DNA of 64,000 nt from CAYUZU01 sp964448675 (lineage in GTDB: Bacteria > Planctomycetota > Phycisphaerae > UBA1845 > Fen-1342), in NCBI GenBank assembly GCA_964448675.1, contig CAYUZU010000018.1, positions 1-64,000 on the forward strand, read 5' to 3'. How positions within the stretch are numbered: position 1 is the first letter of the stretch; each line of letters starts with the position of its first letter. The notes below the pieces were generated by a model. The model searched no databases and was not told the origin of the DNA. It worked only from the letters and a program-made list of their open reading frames with translations. This document shows positions 49,994 to 59,762 of the stretch, in pieces. Both the position numbers and the translations under genes were made by a program.

Positions 49994-51835
49994 CTACTCA
50001 ATCAGCGTCACGGGACGCTTGCCACCGAGCTTGCGGAAGATGTCCTGGAGCTCGGCGTGATACTCCAGCGGATTGCCCTCGGCGTGGAAGTGCTCGCCGT
50101 TGGCCAGTTCGGCGATTTCCGCCATGAGGTTCTCGTCGGCGCCGTAGCCGACGCTGACGGTGTAGATCCGCATGTTGTTCTTGGCGGCAATCCGCGCCAT
50201 GTCCTCGGCGTACTCGCTGTTGTTGCTCCAGTACTCCGGATTGTTTTCCGGCGGATCCAGCTCGTCGATGTCGGCGAGGCTGCTGCGGTCGTCCCTGCGG
50301 TTGGGCACACCGTCCGACATCAGCACGATCACCTTGGCGGCGGCCGACCGCGCGTTCTCGCCGTACTGCAGGTGGTGGATCGCCTGGAAGAGACCGCCAC
50401 CGATGTTCGTGTACAGGTCGTTGTGGCCGGCCTGGTACAGGTACAGCTTGTTGGACGGGTTCCAGATGTTCTCGGACAGGTCCTCGGCGTGCCAGCCGTG
50501 CCCGGTGTAGAGCTCCAGCGACATGCGGTCGAGGCTGTCCTGGTCGTAGATCGCCTCGGTCAGTGCATAGACCGCGTCCTTGACGGCGCGCAGCGGCTGC
50601 TGCGGCGTGCGCCACAGGATGGTCGACAGTTGCCCGCCATCCTCGTAATAAGGCGCGTCCATGCAGAGGAAGTTGACCAGGCTCTTCGGGCCGTAGTAGT
50701 AGCGGAACGTCACGTACGAGCCGTTGCCCTGCTGGTAGTGGATGAAGTCCTTCCAATCCCAGCCGACGGCATAGTCCGGTGCCGCAGCCCAGGTGACTTC
50801 CCAGTCTTCCACCTTGCTGTCACCGTCACCACCACCCGGGAAGGCCGGCGGCGTGCCGCCATCCGTGATGCCGCTGCGCCACTCGGCCAGGCCGAGCAGC
50901 ACGCCGCAGCGGTTCCGGAACGCGCCCCAGTCGCTGTCGTTGCCGGAATAGCACAGCGACTCGATTTCCGAGTTGTTGTAGCCGGTGGCGGCCAGCTTGG
51001 AATCCAGCGCCGATTCGTTGGTAGTGTAGTAGCGCCGGATGTACCACATGCCGGAATCGCTCGATGCGCTGTACAAACCCGGCGTGAGCGGGTCGCCCCA
51101 GCTGGTCATGTAGCCATACGCCGGCCCGGAGTAACCTTCGTACTCGGTCTGGTCGATGGTCGACGCGCTGGCCGGGATGTAGGGCTTGGACGGCTCGGGC
51201 ACGTTCCAGTCGAGCGTGCACCAGACATCGCGCGCGTTGGCGTAGCCGCCGTCGCCGCGGTTCCAGTCCATCAGCGAACTGTCGTAGAGCATCGAACGCG
51301 ACAGGTCGATCACGACCGCGATGTCGCGCGGCACCAGCACCGCCGCGGCCTCGGCCTTGAGGGTCTGGTAGCTGAAGCCCAGCACCGGCGCGAAGGTCAG
51401 CGGAACGCTGACGCCCGGCGGCGCATTGGGATCCTCGTAGTCAAGGTGCTGCAGCGTGACGTGGATCGCATCCCAGCGATCCGGATGCTCCTCGAAATGG
51501 AAGCGATCGTCGTCGCCGAGCACGGCCTGCCCGAACTTGACGTCCTCGGGGTAGATCTTCGGCGTGAGGCCGAGGATCTTGTTCAACCCCGCGTAGTGGT
51601 CGGCCGCGTCGATCGCCGCCGCCTGCACATCACCATCGCCGGCCAGCTCGGCCGCGCCGGCCAGGGCCGCGGCGTCTGCCGACACCTGCAGCTCGGCCTG
51701 CGCCGTGTAGAGCGCACCGATGTCCACCGCCAGGGCCACCATGCCCAGCATGACGGTCAGGGTGACGCCCACCTGGACCGCCACGACTGCCCGTCGCCGG
51801 TTCCTGTTCATTCTTTTCAACAACGTGCCTTGCAT
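49994..51835 (-). CDS. tadG: TadG-like protein with von Willebrand factor A domain and large aromatic-rich insert
   Basis: 613 residues from the ATG at 51835 (GGAGGT eight bases upstream). One N-terminal TM helix (VVAVQVGVTLTVMLGMVALAVDIGALY) and Tad pseudopilin-like region to ~165. The VWA domain begins at ~170 with MIDAS D177-L-S-R-S181 and resumes near 410 with VIVLMSDGVPNRR. Between 184 and 400 is a ~215-residue Tyr/Trp/Gly-rich insert. The gene is co-oriented with the Tad genes, so it is probably a surface or pilus-associated adhesin. Confidence 0.88.
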   Translation of the reverse strand: MQGTLLKRMNRNRRRAVVAVQVGVTLTVMLGMVALAVDIGALYTAQAELQVSADAAALAGAAELAGDGDVQAAAIDAADHYAGLNKILGLTPKIYPEDVKFGQAVLGDDDRFHFEEHPDRWDAIHVTLQHLDYEDPNAPPGVSVPLTFAPVLGFSYQTLKAEAAAVLVPRDIAVVIDLSRSMLYDSSLMDWNRGDGGYANARDVWCTLDWNVPEPSKPYIPASASTIDQTEYEGYSGPAYGYMTSWGDPLTPGLYSASSDSGMWYIRRYYTTNESALDSKLAATGYNNSEIESLCYSGNDSDWGAFRNRCGVLLGLAEWRSGITDGGTPPAFPGGGDGDSKVEDWEVTWAAAPDYAVGWDWKDFIHYQQGNGSYVTFRYYYGPKSLVNFLCMDAPYYEDGGQLSTILWRTPQQPLRAVKDAVYALTEAIYDQDSLDRMSLELYTGHGWHAEDLSENIWNPSNKLYLYQAGHNDLYTNIGGGLFQAIHHLQYGENARSAAAKVIVLMSDGVPNRRDDRSSLADIDELDPPENNPEYWSNNSEYAEDMARIAAKNNMRIYTVSVGYGADENLMAEIAELANGEHFHAEGNPLEYHAELQDIFRKLGGKRPVTLIE

Positions 51836-52062
51836 CTTTCGCACCTCCGCAGTTCCCCGAACCTCTCTGAGCGAGTCCAAACAACGTCCCGATGGAAGCC
51901 GGTCCCTTGTCTTCAACGGCTGTGTGGCCCGTCGCGCGCATGCCGCGGTCGGGGCCCAGGCATCGGCGGGTGCCCCAGCACGGTTGTTGGTCCGTTGCGC
52001 GGCGGCGCTGTGCCGTTGCCGCGCCGGCGTCCCGGTCAGGTTGTCGAACCCGGTGCGCCGCA

Positions 52063-53598
52063 CTACATACCCTCACTGCCGCCGGCGGGCCCGATCGGGC
52101 CGCGCAGGCGCATGGCCGTCGGCGGGCTGGTCGACGCCGGCACCGCACGACTGACCTGTCCCAGGGGGGCGCTGGCGCTGTCGGCACCGCCGCCCGCACC
52201 GTGAATTCTGCCCAGCATGAAGAGCTCCCAGTCGTTCGGCGGCACGTCCTTGCCGCCCGCCACGTACCCGACCTGGTCGGGGTTGAGCGGGGCGACGAGT
52301 TCGGGCGTGACGAGGACGACCAGCTCGCTCTCTTCCTGCTGATACTCGACCGAGCGGAACAGGGCGCCCAGCACCGGCAGGTCACCCAGCGCCGGCACGC
52401 GGCTGGTCACCGCACGGGTGCGGTCACTCAGCAGGCCGCCGATGGCGAACGTCTGCCCCGGGCCCAGTTCGACGGTGGTCGAAACGCGGCGTGACGAGAG
52501 GCCGGGCACGACATAGCCGGCGATCTGAACCGCGTTGGTGAAGTCGGGTTCGCTGACCTCGGGCGCCACCTTCAGGTGAATGGTGTCGGGCCCCAGCACG
52601 GTCGGGGTGAAGTTCAGCCGCACGCCGAACTCACGGAACTCGACCGAGATGCCGTCTTCGTCGGGCACGGGCACCGGAAACTCGCCGCCGGCGAGGAACG
52701 TTGCCGCTTCGCCGCTGACGGTGACGACGTTCGGCTCGGCCAGCACGTGGAGCAGGCCGTTCTCGCGCAGGGCGCGGATGAAGATCTGCATCTGCACCTG
52801 CGGGAAGCCGACCGCCAGCGTGGGCGAGGCGGTCAGGTCCATGCTGCCGGTGACGAACGGGATCGTGTCGGTGGCCGACACGCCGTTGGTGCCGCTGATG
52901 CTGACGGGGTTGATCCCGCCGAGGTTGTTGACGAAGTTGGCGCTGGGGAAGTCGTCGCCGGCCATCCAGCCGTTGAAGCCGAGCTGGCGCGTGGCGCTGC
53001 GATTGACCTCGGCGACGGTGACGCGCAGCATGACCTGCTGGACGCCGGCCACCTGGACCTGGTTGATGACGCGCTTGGAGTAGATCTCGGCGATCTGCAG
53101 GATGCGCTCGGCCGACTGGATGTCGGGCACCTTGCCGGTCAGCACGACGGTGTCGAGCATGCCCTGCGCCTTGACGGTGGCGCGCGGGACCGCCTGCTCG
53201 ATGCTCATCTGCAGCCGGGCCAGGTCGAGGTCGACCGCGACGGTGAACATCCGCTGCTGGCCGCCGTCCACCCTGACCGTCAGCTGCGTCGTGCCGTAGG
53301 ACCGGCCATCGACGAGGATCTGCTTGGGCGAGGTGGGCGTCACGTCGGCAATCTGCGGGTTGGCCACGTGCACCTCGCGCACGGGGACGTTGAAGTCCAC
53401 CAGCACACCCTGGTTGACGGGCACGGTGATCAGCTGGCCGGACGTCTTGGCCTCGGTCACCGTGAACTCGACCTCGACGGCGTCGCCCTCCTGGGCCATG
53501 GCGACGGGCGACGCGATCGTCAACATCACCCCCAATACCCCTGCAACTCCCCAGAGGCATCCGCGGCGAATCTCGATGGTGTTGAACTGTACGCTCAT
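52063..53598 (-). CDS. cpaC: Tad pilus outer-membrane secretin (CpaC/RcpA)
   Basis: 511 residues from the ATG at 53598 (AAGGAG nine bases upstream). Signal peptide to ~35. BON/N0-like domains at ~40-200 (VPVREVHVANPQIADVTP, GMLDTVVLTGKVPDIQSAERILQIAE). Secretin core ~240-470 with ENGLLHVLAEPNVVTVSGEAATFLAGGEFPVPVP and LGPGQTFAIGGLLSDR..VPALGDLPVLGALFRS. A short Ala/Pro tail follows. The start overlaps the cpaB stop by 4 bases. Confidence 0.95.
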   Translation of the reverse strand: MSVQFNTIEIRRGCLWGVAGVLGVMLTIASPVAMAQEGDAVEVEFTVTEAKTSGQLITVPVNQGVLVDFNVPVREVHVANPQIADVTPTSPKQILVDGRSYGTTQLTVRVDGGQQRMFTVAVDLDLARLQMSIEQAVPRATVKAQGMLDTVVLTGKVPDIQSAERILQIAEIYSKRVINQVQVAGVQQVMLRVTVAEVNRSATRQLGFNGWMAGDDFPSANFVNNLGGINPVSISGTNGVSATDTIPFVTGSMDLTASPTLAVGFPQVQMQIFIRALRENGLLHVLAEPNVVTVSGEAATFLAGGEFPVPVPDEDGISVEFREFGVRLNFTPTVLGPDTIHLKVAPEVSEPDFTNAVQIAGYVVPGLSSRRVSTTVELGPGQTFAIGGLLSDRTRAVTSRVPALGDLPVLGALFRSVEYQQEESELVVLVTPELVAPLNPDQVGYVAGGKDVPPNDWELFMLGRIHGAGGGADSASAPLGQVSRAVPASTSPPTAMRLRGPIGPAGGSEGM

Positions 53599-54917
53599 TC
53601 CTGGGGCTCCTTGGGCACCGTCTGTTCTGAATCCTGACCCGCATCGTTCGCGGCCTGCAGCTGCTGGGCCGTCTCCGGCGACTGCTGCAGAAACCGGCTC
53701 ATGCCCTGGCGAACCATGTTCTGGATGTCCGGGGTCCACGCGCTTTGCCACATCGAGCGCGCCAATGAACCACCCGGCATCTTCGCCCACAGCTCCTGCT
53801 GGGCCTGCTCAAACTCGACGTAGGCATCGTCGAGCAGAATCTGCATTTCGTCCGGCGTCAGGGCCTGCTCGGCCTGCGCCGTCGGCGCACCGCCGGCCGG
53901 CGGCTGAACCGGATCGCTTCCCGGCGCCGGCAGCGCGTGCGGTGACATCGACATCCCCGCAGGTGGCATGGAGTTCAATTGCCACCGGTCGTCCGAGCGG
54001 GCACTGCGGTCATTGTTCTCGATGACGACGCCCTGCTCGTTGAACTGCACGCGCTCCTTGCCGTCCGGCCGCACGACGCTCATGGTCCAGGGCTCGGCCT
54101 TCGCGGCCGGCGCCACGGCGACTGGCTGCCGCACGATCGTCGTCGGGGTCGGGCGCGGAGCCGGGGTCGGCGCGTCGTCGTCCTGCTCGCCGGTGAGTTC
54201 CGACATGCTGACGAACGTGTTCTCGTTCGATTGGGGACGGCCGCCGTCCTCGTCATTGCGCAGCGACAGCTTGATGCGGCCCTTCTGCTCGGTGAGCAGC
54301 AGCTTGGGCGGATCATCGGGCTTGACGAGCAGGGTCACGGCCCGGACCTTGCGGCTCGATCGGCGCCCGCCCTCTTCTTCCGTCTGAACCGGGCTGACGC
54401 GCGGCCCGACCGCTGCCACCTCGACGTTCTCGAGGATGGTGCGGGCGATGGTCTCGTTGCGGCCCTGGTTGTTGCGGATGGTGAACGATCCGATCACGTC
54501 GACGAAGCAGCCGGGCTCGAGGTGATAGTCGACACCCGAGCCGGCGTCGATCTGCACGGCCACGGCGCGGTAGCCGGGCTTGACGATCAGGCCCTGGCGC
54601 GCACCGGGCGGCAGCAGCATCTCGTTGAGAATCGGCAGGCCGGCGGGCGCGTCGAGACGCGGCACGCGACCGACCAGCTCGTCTTTCTTCTGCACGGCGC
54701 CGGGCGGCATCATGCCGGCGGGCCAGCGCAGCGGCTGAATCATTTCCTCGGTGATGTAGGTGCCGCGCGGGATATCGGTCGTGGCCGACCAGATCTCAGC
54801 GTGCTCAACGGGTCGCTGCGCACCCCGGGCGTTCTTCAACGTGTTGAAGCCCATCCAGAGCGCAAAGCCGCCGATGCCGAGACCGGCCACCAGCGGTATC
54901 AGTGCTTTCCCGTTCAT
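53595..54917 (-). CDS. cpaB: Flp pilus assembly protein CpaB (SAF domain)
   Basis: 440 residues. A signal anchor (LIPLVAGLGIGGFALWMGFNTL) is followed by the SAF domain with DIPRGTYITEEMIQPLRWPAGMMPPGAV and GYRAVAVQIDAGSGVDYHLEPGCFVDVIGSF. The C-terminal half (~230-440) is an extra Pro/Gln/Ala-rich extension not found in short CpaB proteins. Found in the periplasm, supports the secretin. Confidence 0.94.
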   Translation of the reverse strand: MNGKALIPLVAGLGIGGFALWMGFNTLKNARGAQRPVEHAEIWSATTDIPRGTYITEEMIQPLRWPAGMMPPGAVQKKDELVGRVPRLDAPAGLPILNEMLLPPGARQGLIVKPGYRAVAVQIDAGSGVDYHLEPGCFVDVIGSFTIRNNQGRNETIARTILENVEVAAVGPRVSPVQTEEEGGRRSSRKVRAVTLLVKPDDPPKLLLTEQKGRIKLSLRNDEDGGRPQSNENTFVSMSELTGEQDDDAPTPAPRPTPTTIVRQPVAVAPAAKAEPWTMSVVRPDGKERVQFNEQGVVIENNDRSARSDDRWQLNSMPPAGMSMSPHALPAPGSDPVQPPAGGAPTAQAEQALTPDEMQILLDDAYVEFEQAQQELWAKMPGGSLARSMWQSAWTPDIQNMVRQGMSRFLQQSPETAQQLQAANDAGQDSEQTVPKEPQE

Positions 54918-55051
54918 GATCGTCCTTCCTTGTCCACACCGTCAGCACGCGTTCAGGGGGCGTTGCCCCGGGCGCGCTCGGGCCGAAAGACTCGGGCGTC
55001 ACGCGACGCCACCACTGTTGCTTCCAACCCTTCCCGCCGGCGCCAGCCCTC

Positions 55052-55486
55052 TTAGCTGGAGCCCTGGTCCATCCCTTCCTTTCTCATCGAGCAAGTAGCC
55101 GACATGTTGAAGTTCCCGAAATCGAAGAAGTCGCCCGTGAGGGTGACCTCCGAGAACGGGATGGTGACCGTGACGATCTCGGTCACGCCGCCGTCGGCCC
55201 CGTGCGTGATCTCGACGCTGATGGCGTCGGCCAGGCCCATCGGGTCGAAGTAGTCGGCCACGCGGCTGCGAATGTCGGCGTCATGGTCCTCGGTCGCCTC
55301 GCCCGGCATGGAGGCCATGCGGGCCCCTTCGCGGGCGGCGTTGACCAGGCCCTGGCGGACCGTAAAGGCCCAGCCGAACTCGATGATTCCGAAAATCAGC
55401 GCGAGGATCAGCGGCAGCAGGATGGCCAGTTCGACCGTCGCGCCGCCGCGTCTGCGCTGCCGCAATTGCTTCCTTCTCGCCCTCAT
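55052..55486 (-). CDS. tadE: TadE-like pseudopilin
   Basis: 144 residues from the ATG at 55486, which overlaps the cpaA stop by one base (GGAGG upstream). Basic leader RARRKQLRQRRRGG, then GATVELAILLPLILALIFGIIEFGWAF: the TadE motif with a Glu at +5. The remainder is small and beta-rich. Probably processed by the CpaA peptidase. Confidence 0.9.
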   Translation of the reverse strand: MRARRKQLRQRRRGGATVELAILLPLILALIFGIIEFGWAFTVRQGLVNAAREGARMASMPGEATEDHDADIRSRVADYFDPMGLADAISVEITHGADGGVTEIVTVTIPFSEVTLTGDFFDFGNFNMSATCSMRKEGMDQGSS

Positions 55487-56052
55487 CACAGCCAACCTCC
55501 AACGTAGTAGGTGACCAACACGCCGATCGTGCCGGCCGTCAGTGGCACGCCATAAGGCAGAAGCTGGCTCGTGGTCCCGAACGTGCGCGCCCCGCCGAAC
55601 TCGCCGAAGGCGGTTTCGGCACGGCGTAGTTTGGTCATGATGGTCTGCATGTTGGCATAGGCATGCAGCGTGCGGCCGGTAGAGACAATCATGATGATGG
55701 CCGTGATGCCGCCGATAATGGCGCCCGCCGCAAAGCTCAGCAGCGTGAGCCAGGGGCCGAGCCAGCAGCCGATGGCCGCCATGAGCTTGACGTCCCCGGC
55801 GCCCATGCCGTGCATGAGCCACGGGACGATCAGCACGCCGAAACCGGCTGCGAGCCCGAGCAGGCCCCAGCCGACGCCGCCGCCGCCTTCCGCGTACCAC
55901 CCATAAAACAGGCCCTGGCAAGCCAGGCCGGCGGCCGCGATTGTGGCGTTGAGCCAGTTGGGTACGCGGCGCTGGGCGTAGTCGATCCAGGAGGCATAGA
56001 GGATGCCGGGAACGAGCAACGCCAACGTGATTTCCCAGTAACCGATATTCAT
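55486..56052 (-). CDS. cpaA: Flp prepilin peptidase CpaA (A24 family)
   Basis: 188 residues, about six TM helices. Catalytic Asp24 (YASWIDYAQRRVPN) and Asp87 in HGMGAGDVKLMAAIG are both present. Cleaves and probably trims the Flp pilin and TadE leader peptides on the cytoplasmic face. Confidence 0.94.
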   Translation of the reverse strand: MNIGYWEITLALLVPGILYASWIDYAQRRVPNWLNATIAAAGLACQGLFYGWYAEGGGGVGWGLLGLAAGFGVLIVPWLMHGMGAGDVKLMAAIGCWLGPWLTLLSFAAGAIIGGITAIIMIVSTGRTLHAYANMQTIMTKLRRAETAFGEFGGARTFGTTSQLLPYGVPLTAGTIGVLVTYYVGGWL

Positions 56053-56228
56053 GAGTTCTCAGCCTGTCGCGTCGTGTCGTTTGTCGCTCTCGTGCCCGGT
56101 AAACGGGATCCCTTCTTTCATCGGACGTTCGGGGGGCACTCGCCAGAAAGAGGAGCGGCGGTCACCGCAGGAAGCGATGCCGCCGCCCGATTTCCCTTCA
56201 GTCGAGACGACTGCGCCGCCGCCTACGT

Positions 56229-56417
56229 TTAGCTACCGCCACCCTGACCCAGCGTACCGGCCACACTGTTGAACATGTTCGTGACACCGGTACCGACCAG
56301 CGTGATCGCGCCAACGGCCACCACGATGATCAGGGCGAGCATGACCGCATACTCAGTCGCGGTCGGGCCATCTTCGTTTACCAGAAAAGCCTTGCAACGA
56401 GAAACCAACGCGTTCAT
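56229..56417 (-). CDS. flp: Flp/Fap type IVb pilin subunit
   Basis: 62 residues from the ATG at 56417, with AAGGAAGATCA just before it. Leader up to Gly17 (NEDG) then PTATEYAVMLALIIVVAVGAITLVG: Glu22-Tyr23 are the Flp E-Y pair. The single hydrophobic helix and Gly/Ser end are typical. First gene of the pilus operon; expected to be the most abundant product. Confidence 0.93.
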   Translation of the reverse strand: MNALVSRCKAFLVNEDGPTATEYAVMLALIIVVAVGAITLVGTGVTNMFNSVAGTLGQGGGS

Positions 56418-56775
56418 TGATCTTCCTTTCTTTCGCACCTGAAGCGACCCGCAGGCCGCTGATTCTCTGGCGCCGCCTCCGTGCGACTGAAAACCACACT
56501 TCTCCTCTCCAGAAAGCACGACCGGGGCCAACCCGTCCGTACCTTGTTGCCCTCTTTGGAGCCTCTTGGGCTTCCCCCAGGGCCGCTGCCGCCGACAGCG
56601 TGCCCGGTTGCGACCGCCGTCTGGCGTGCAACCTATGTAAAAGTCCAAAATGTTTGATCTGTGAGCAAACGAAGTTGTGAATTTGGGTAAAGAAATCTCG
56701 TGACACAAAGCGAAGACGGATGGCGATCTGGCCGATGACACCGCGGCATGCCCCGCCCCCGCTGCGCCTGCCGCG
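56418..56775. other. 358-bp intergenic region upstream of flp
   Basis: This must hold the pilus promoter on the minus strand. Positions ~56632-56712 are markedly AT-richer than the surroundings. No pair of boxes at 16-18 bp spacing is convincing, and no sigma-54 element was found. No gene seen. Confidence 0.4.
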
Positions 56776-58341
56776 CTACCCCGTGATGAAGCGAGCTTTT
56801 CCCGGACCGTGCCACAGCGCCATCTGAGCGGCCGCCTGTCGGATAAACATCGTGTTCCCTGTCACGACTTCGCATCCCGCCGCCGCAGCGTCCTGTAACA
56901 ACTGCGTCTGCGGCGGACGGTAGATCGTGTCGAAAACCACCGCCACGTTGTGCAGTGCAGCGGCCGGCATCGGCGACGCGTCGACCTGCGGCCACAAGCC
57001 CACCGATGTACAGTTTATGAGAACATCGCCCGTGAATTGCCCACGTTCACACCACGCGCGCTGCGCGCAGCCAAACTCGTCAGCAAGCGTTCGGGCACGC
57101 TCGGCGGTGCGGTTAAACAGGGTAATCTCGCAGCCCTGCTCGCAAAGCCCCGCCACCACCGCCCGGGCCACGCCGCCGGCGCCGAGCACCGCCACGCGCA
57201 GGCCGTGCCACGCGCGCCCGCGGCCCAGCCGCGTGGTGCGCAAGGCGTCGAGCGCGCCGCCGACATCCGTGTTGTCCGCCAGCCACACGCCGTCGGCGCG
57301 CCGCTGGAGCGTGTTGGCGGCCCCGCAGCGCCGGGCCAGCGGCGTCACCACGCCGCCCGTCTGCTCGACCCAGCGCAGTGCGTCTTCCTTGTGCGGGAGG
57401 GTGACGCTGAGTCCGGTAATGTGCAAGTCGCGCCCCTGCTCAGACAGGTTCATAAAGGCGGCGAAAGCGGCGGCGTCCGGTGCGACAGGCAAAGGCAGAT
57501 AAACGGCGTCGATGCCCGCGCGTCGCAATGCCGCGTTGTGCAGCTCGGGGCTCTGCGAGTGCGACACCGGCCAGCCGACAACGCCGAAGACGCGGGCCGC
57601 GGCGGTGAGCTCATCCCAGCGGTAGAGATCGCGCAGCGTGGCGATGTCGGGCTGTCCGGGGGCGGAGGCCCGGTCGGCGTGGACCGTGGCAAAAGTGAGG
57701 AATGCGCCGAACTTGCGCGCCAGCACGCGGGTGGCGACCCCGGCCTCCCCCATCGCCAGTCCGATCACATCGCGCGTCGCCGCGTGCGGTCGCATGGCGG
57801 CCAGTACGCGGAACGCGTCGCTGCTGTCACGGGCGCTGAAGACGGCCTTGAGCACGTCGGCCTCGGAACGGGCCAGGCGATCGAAGACCGCCGCCACGTC
57901 GGCAGGCGTCCGCGCGAAATCGTGGTGCGAGAGAATCAGCCGGGTGCACTGCCCGTCGCGGGAAGCATCTGTTGATGAGTGTTGTCCCGCGGGGATCCGA
58001 TAAGCGGCGGCGAGCGTTCGGCGCAAGTCGTCATTCGCTGTCCAGCGCGCGTGTTCGACATCGATCAGCGCCGGGCGGTGTCTTGCCAGGCGTGTGAACA
58101 AGGCGGCCCGCTCGACATCGTCATTCTGCCATGCCCCCCCTTCGTCGGCGGTGCGAATCGTGAGGATGACAGGAATCGCCGGCGGCCCCGCCAGAAACCG
58201 CTCGACGGCATCGATGTCGCCGATCTGGTCAACGCGCAGCTCGACAAGGTCGGCACCGGCAACGCGCGCCGCGTCAGCCTGCTGCGCCAGCGATGGTGTG
58301 GCGGTAACGAGTGGAACAGCGATGCGAGTCTGTGACGACAA
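56776..58341 (-). CDS. aroDE: Bifunctional 3-dehydroquinate dehydratase / shikimate dehydrogenase
   Basis: 521 residues if begun at the TTG at 58341, which has GGAG seven bases upstream; the frame runs further up but into the neighbouring gene. Type I AroD covers ~1-235: DLVELRVDQIGD, His pair in LILSHHDF (~139), Schiff-base Lys165 in VLKAVFSA. AroE covers ~250-521: FGVVGWPVSHSQSPELHNA, LSVTLPHKED with Lys318, ADNTDVGGAL, NADP motif VLGAGGVARAVV. Performs two consecutive shikimate-pathway steps. Similar AroD-AroE fusions occur in Chlamydia and plants. Confidence 0.94.
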   Translation of the reverse strand: MSSQTRIAVPLVTATPSLAQQADAARVAGADLVELRVDQIGDIDAVERFLAGPPAIPVILTIRTADEGGAWQNDDVERAALFTRLARHRPALIDVEHARWTANDDLRRTLAAAYRIPAGQHSSTDASRDGQCTRLILSHHDFARTPADVAAVFDRLARSEADVLKAVFSARDSSDAFRVLAAMRPHAATRDVIGLAMGEAGVATRVLARKFGAFLTFATVHADRASAPGQPDIATLRDLYRWDELTAAARVFGVVGWPVSHSQSPELHNAALRRAGIDAVYLPLPVAPDAAAFAAFMNLSEQGRDLHITGLSVTLPHKEDALRWVEQTGGVVTPLARRCGAANTLQRRADGVWLADNTDVGGALDALRTTRLGRGRAWHGLRVAVLGAGGVARAVVAGLCEQGCEITLFNRTAERARTLADEFGCAQRAWCERGQFTGDVLINCTSVGLWPQVDASPMPAAALHNVAVVFDTIYRPPQTQLLQDAAAAGCEVVTGNTMFIRQAAAQMALWHGPGKARFITG

Positions 58342-58418
58342 ACCGGGCTCCGGCGCGACGACGGCCAGCGAGGATCCGCGCTCGGCGCATTGTCGACGGT
58401 CCGCGAGCGTTTTCCAAG

Positions 58419-59762
58419 TCAGTCGCCGGGGCGCGTCGTCGGTTGTGTAGCCGTCGTGGTGGTGGGCCGGCGCGGACGGCCGCGCCGCTCGTCGCGCGCG
58501 GCGAGCCATTCATCGAAGGCTCTTTCCAGGGCCGCGCGTCGCGCGGCAGCATCTTCCGGGTCGGCCAGGAAAAACGCCACCGCACGCCGCAGGACGGCGG
58601 ACCAGCGCCGGTCGGGCAGCGGCGACGCCGCAGCGGCGAGTGTCGCGATCTCGTCGTCACTGATCACTTCGGCATGCGCCGCCCGTCCGCGGCGGGCCTG
58701 CTCGACAAGCGACACGAGTTCCGCCGGCTCGCGCAGCGACACGCCCTGCTCGGCGGCGGCGATGGGCGATGCGCTCAGCAACGCGACGTCGCGGGTGTCG
58801 ACATCCTTCAGCGGGACCCGTGTCACGTCGAGGGCCCACCGGTCGTCGACAAAGACCACCCGCACCCCCTCGATCCACCGCAGCGTGAACTCCTCGGAGC
58901 ACAGCGGGCCGGGCTCTGCCTCGCTGGGCGGCCTCCGGGTGATGTCGACGCGGTAGCGGCCCGGTGTCAGGTACCGGGTGACCGGTGCCGGCCCCAACGG
59001 CCACGAGCCAATCGCCTCGCAGCGGCGCTGGCCATCCGTGTCGATCAGCACGCGCGAAACGGTCGCGTGGTACTGCACGTCGGATGCCTGCCGCACGGCC
59101 GGGAGTTGAATGCTGGCGAAATAGTAACGCTGCGGGATGCGTTCGGGTTCGTCGACCGCGATGCCACGGAATGACGTCCAGACCAGGCCGGTGCAGAGCT
59201 TCAGGCGATAGCGGCCGGGCGGCACGGCGATGCTGGTCGCCCCCTTGCGCAAGCCGGGATTGGCGACGAGCCGCCACTGTTCGGGCTGACGCGCGCGGCG
59301 CTCGCGAACGGACGAGCGCTCGAGCCAGCATTCGGCCCACGCCGGGCCGGCGGTGCTGCGGGCGCGGATGTCGATGCTGGCGAAGCGGTAACGCAGGACG
59401 GCGCCGTCGTGCGCACCGACCGCAATGCGCTGCGCCGCAGAGCGGATCTCGCCGGCGACGACGGTGACACGGTACACGCCGGCGGGCAGCGGGTAGGTCA
59501 GGACGCTGTCGGTGATCGGGCGTTTCGACACGGTCTCCCACGGGTCGGTTTCGGCATCGGTCTTCTCGATGCGGCCTTCGCGTTCGACGAGGACGTGGCC
59601 GGTCAGTGGCGCGGGGCTGACGATCTCGACGCGAAGCGTCGGGCGATCGGCGATTGAAGCGGTGCTCGTGCCGGAGGCTGCGGCGGCCGGCGCAACGACG
59701 CCTGCGGCCAGGATGGCGCAAAGCAGGAACGCGCAACGGAGGATTACCGAGTTGCTATGCAT
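58419..59762 (-). CDS. Hypothetical secreted protein
   Basis: 447 residues from the ATG at 59762. Signal peptide SVILRCAFLLCAILAAGVVAPAAAA. Then repeated beta units, each with YPLPAGVYRVTV-like or PPGRYRLKL-like strands (three visible: ~115, ~210, ~270), so probably tandem Ig or carboxypeptidase-regulatory-like domains. The C-terminal ~120 residues are helical and charged. Not recognised as a named family. It lies upstream of aroDE on the same strand. Confidence 0.7.
   Translation of the reverse strand: MHSNSVILRCAFLLCAILAAGVVAPAAAASGTSTASIADRPTLRVEIVSPAPLTGHVLVEREGRIEKTDAETDPWETVSKRPITDSVLTYPLPAGVYRVTVVAGEIRSAAQRIAVGAHDGAVLRYRFASIDIRARSTAGPAWAECWLERSSVRERRARQPEQWRLVANPGLRKGATSIAVPPGRYRLKLCTGLVWTSFRGIAVDEPERIPQRYYFASIQLPAVRQASDVQYHATVSRVLIDTDGQRRCEAIGSWPLGPAPVTRYLTPGRYRVDITRRPPSEAEPGPLCSEEFTLRWIEGVRVVFVDDRWALDVTRVPLKDVDTRDVALLSASPIAAAEQGVSLREPAELVSLVEQARRGRAAHAEVISDDEIATLAAAASPLPDRRWSAVLRRAVAFFLADPEDAAARRAALERAFDEWLAARDERRGRPRRPTTTTATQPTTRPGD

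Noticed and set aside
49895..52204. 769-codon plus-strand frame opposite the TadG-like gene
   Set aside because: Shadow of a well-supported VWA/TadG gene; no motif and biased composition.
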